A model generated the notes under the pieces. The model saw only the letters and a program-made list of their open reading frames with translations, was not told the DNA's origin and did no database searches. The translations under genes and the position numbers were made by a program. Below are positions 62,724 to 64,000 of a stretch of DNA of 64,000 nucleotides, piece after piece (position 1 is the stretch's first letter; the number at the start of each line of letters is the position of its first letter). Source of the stretch: Candidatus Poribacteria bacterium. Lineage in GTDB: Bacteria; Poribacteria; WGA-4E; PCPOR2b. Location of the stretch: contig JAPPKS010000027.1 in NCBI GenBank assembly GCA_028819845.1, forward strand, positions 124,001 through 188,000. Direction: 5' to 3'.

Positions 62724-64000
62724 ATGGTATCGGATAAACCGGTTAGAGTCCGCTTCGCACCGTCTCCAACCGGATCCCTCCACATCGGGGGAGCGCGCAC
62801 CGCGCTATTTAACTGGCTTTTTGCAAGACATTTTGGCGGAAAATTTATCCTCCGAATTGACGATACTGATGAATCCAGATCTTCGGACGAATCCACGCGG
62901 TCAATCTATGAGTTGTTAGAATGGCTGGGACTCACTTGGGACGAAGGTCCCATTGCGGGCGGGGATTGTGGGTCGTATATCCAATCCGAACGCCAAAACC
63001 TCTATCAAGAATACGTACATATGTTGCTTGACAGTGGTGATGCTTATTGTTGCTATTGCACCGCTGACGAATTGAAGCAGATGCGCGAAAACGCCTTCGC
63101 TGAAGGACGTCAGCCTCACTATGCTGGAATATGTAGACACTTGACAGAGCAGGATCGAAGCAGGCTAAACGCAGCTGGTCGAAAACCGACGGTTAGGCTA
63201 AAAATATCGGACAGCGCAATAATCGTGCGCGATTTGGTTCAAGGCGATGTTACATTTGAAGCCGATGCCCTCGATGACTTCATTATTGTCAAATCCAACG
63301 GTTATCCTTTGTATAATTTCACGTCGGCAATTGATGACCACGAGATGGGGATTTCCCATGTTATTCGCGGTAAAGATCACCTATCCAATACCCCGAAACA
63401 AATCTTAATCTGTCACGCCCTCGGATTTGAATTGCCGGTTTTTGCGCACTTGCCGCTGGTGCTTGGAAGCAGCAAAGGTGAAAAACTCAGTAAACGGCGC
63501 CACGGAGATTTGGTTGCTGTGGGAAAATACCGCGAAGATGGTTATTTGCCGGAGGCAATGATAAACTTCCTCGTTCGGCTGGGCTGGTCTTACGACGACA
63601 AATCGGAAATATTCTCTCTGGACGAACTGGTTGAGAAATTCAACGTCGAGCGAATCGGGAGAAGTGAGGGTGTCTTCGACATTAACAAACTCCAATGGCT
63701 GAATAAAACGTACATTATGAACCTTGACTTGACTGAGCGGACCAATGCGGTTCTCCCTTTTCTGCGGAAGAGCGGGTTGTTGGAAACCGACGTAACGAAA
63801 GATTGCCAAGCTCGGTTAGAGAAGATTGTCGAGTCGGTTGGGGATCGAATGACAACTTTGGCGGATATTGCCGACTACGGCTACTTCTTCACGGACAACT
63901 TTGACTATGACCCGCGGGCAATCAAGAAGTGGTGGAAAGGCGGCCCTGCCGCAATTCTGCAAGGTTTGCGTGAGGTCTTAAAGTCAATCGAAGTGTTTGA
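62724..64000 (+). CDS. gltX: glutamyl-tRNA synthetase (3' partial)
   Basis: 425 codons visible and still open at the window edge. Class I synthetase charging tRNA-Glu. The HIGH motif is SLHIGGARTALFNWLFAR preceded by RFAPSPTG, and the KMSKS motif is GEKLSKRRHGD. The glutamate-binding and discriminating residues lie in the region LRIDDTDESRSSDES. The second half has YNFTSAIDDHEMGISHVIRGKDHLSNTPKQ and the helical C-terminal domain has begun (LQGLREVLKSIEVF). The ATG at 62724 is the first with the conserved N-terminus; a GGGGG run lies 10 nt upstream. Whether the enzyme is discriminating cannot be decided from this part. Confidence 0.95.
   Translation, partial: MVSDKPVRVRFAPSPTGSLHIGGARTALFNWLFARHFGGKFILRIDDTDESRSSDESTRSIYELLEWLGLTWDEGPIAGGDCGSYIQSERQNLYQEYVHMLLDSGDAYCCYCTADELKQMRENAFAEGRQPHYAGICRHLTEQDRSRLNAAGRKPTVRLKISDSAIIVRDLVQGDVTFEADALDDFIIVKSNGYPLYNFTSAIDDHEMGISHVIRGKDHLSNTPKQILICHALGFELPVFAHLPLVLGSSKGEKLSKRRHGDLVAVGKYREDGYLPEAMINFLVRLGWSYDDKSEIFSLDELVEKFNVERIGRSEGVFDINKLQWLNKTYIMNLDLTERTNAVLPFLRKSGLLETDVTKDCQARLEKIVESVGDRMTTLADIADYGYFFTDNFDYDPRAIKKWWKGGPAAILQGLREVLKSIEVF

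Overview
This is 64 kb of bacterial chromosome of medium G+C, with no rRNA, no recognisable tRNA, no CRISPR array and no intact insertion sequence. The best lineage guess is Candidatus Poribacteria or a close relative. Grounds are the C-terminal NYPNPFNPETWIPFQLA-type sorting signature on a WD40 protein, the many secreted beta-propeller proteins (PQQ-like, BNR, Reg_prop, WD40, NHL), a cohesin plus dockerin in one polypeptide, a phytanoyl-CoA dioxygenase, and abundant hairpin-type intergenic repeats. This is inference from family content, not from a marker gene. The standard code is in use: several genes end in TGA.

Layout. 1-3.2 kb: two PQQ-like propeller proteins, the first cut by the window edge. 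3.2-9.1 kb (minus strand): an ECF sigma factor fused through a membrane helix to a BNR propeller, a zinc alcohol dehydrogenase and a group 2 sigma-70 factor. 9.8-22.1 kb (minus strand): an apparent signalling operon of five genes, read from 22.1 down to 9.8 kb: a 1807-residue Reg_prop/Ig protein, a PorV-like/transglutaminase protein, a FecR-like protein, a CHASE2 histidine kinase and an NtrC-type regulator without GAFTGA. 22.2-27.4 kb: a WD40-cohesin-dockerin protein, a MEMO1/AmmeMemoRadiSam B protein and a Tat-exported sulfite-oxidase-type molybdoenzyme. 28.0-28.5 kb: a peroxiredoxin whose catalytic cysteine codon is an in-frame TGA, followed by a well-formed bacterial SECIS candidate. This selenoprotein is invisible to ordinary gene calling and is the main discovery of the window.

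28.7-50.8 kb: mostly metabolism and core functions. These are a membrane-anchored gluzincin peptidase, leuB, a seven-copy 40-bp hairpin repeat, bioB, a B12/radical SAM enzyme, a TPR protein, an FtsX/LolD-type ABC exporter, a ThDP enzyme with a GSA-type aminotransferase, a Nudix hydrolase, a short DnaA, era, an Ldh2-family dehydrogenase, miaB, map and an FtsB/DivIC-like protein. 50.8-55.4 kb is accessory: an AAA-type ATPase, about 1.4 kb of nested dispersed repeats, and a phage-like gene pair (terminase-small-subunit-like plus unknown). 56-64 kb: an NCS2 purine permease, an NHL propeller, PhyH, an EamA half-transporter, a pseudopilin-like protein, a PPi-type phosphofructokinase, a metallo-beta-lactamase-fold hydrolase and gltX, which runs off the end.

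Two themes stand out. First, surface sensing through propeller domains is coupled to transcription, by the sigma-BNR fusion and by the Reg_prop/FecR/CHASE2/NtrC operon. Second, intergenic space is heavily colonised by hairpins that begin with GTAG and have different stems, as in REP elements mobilised by RAYT transposases, although no RAYT gene lies in the window.
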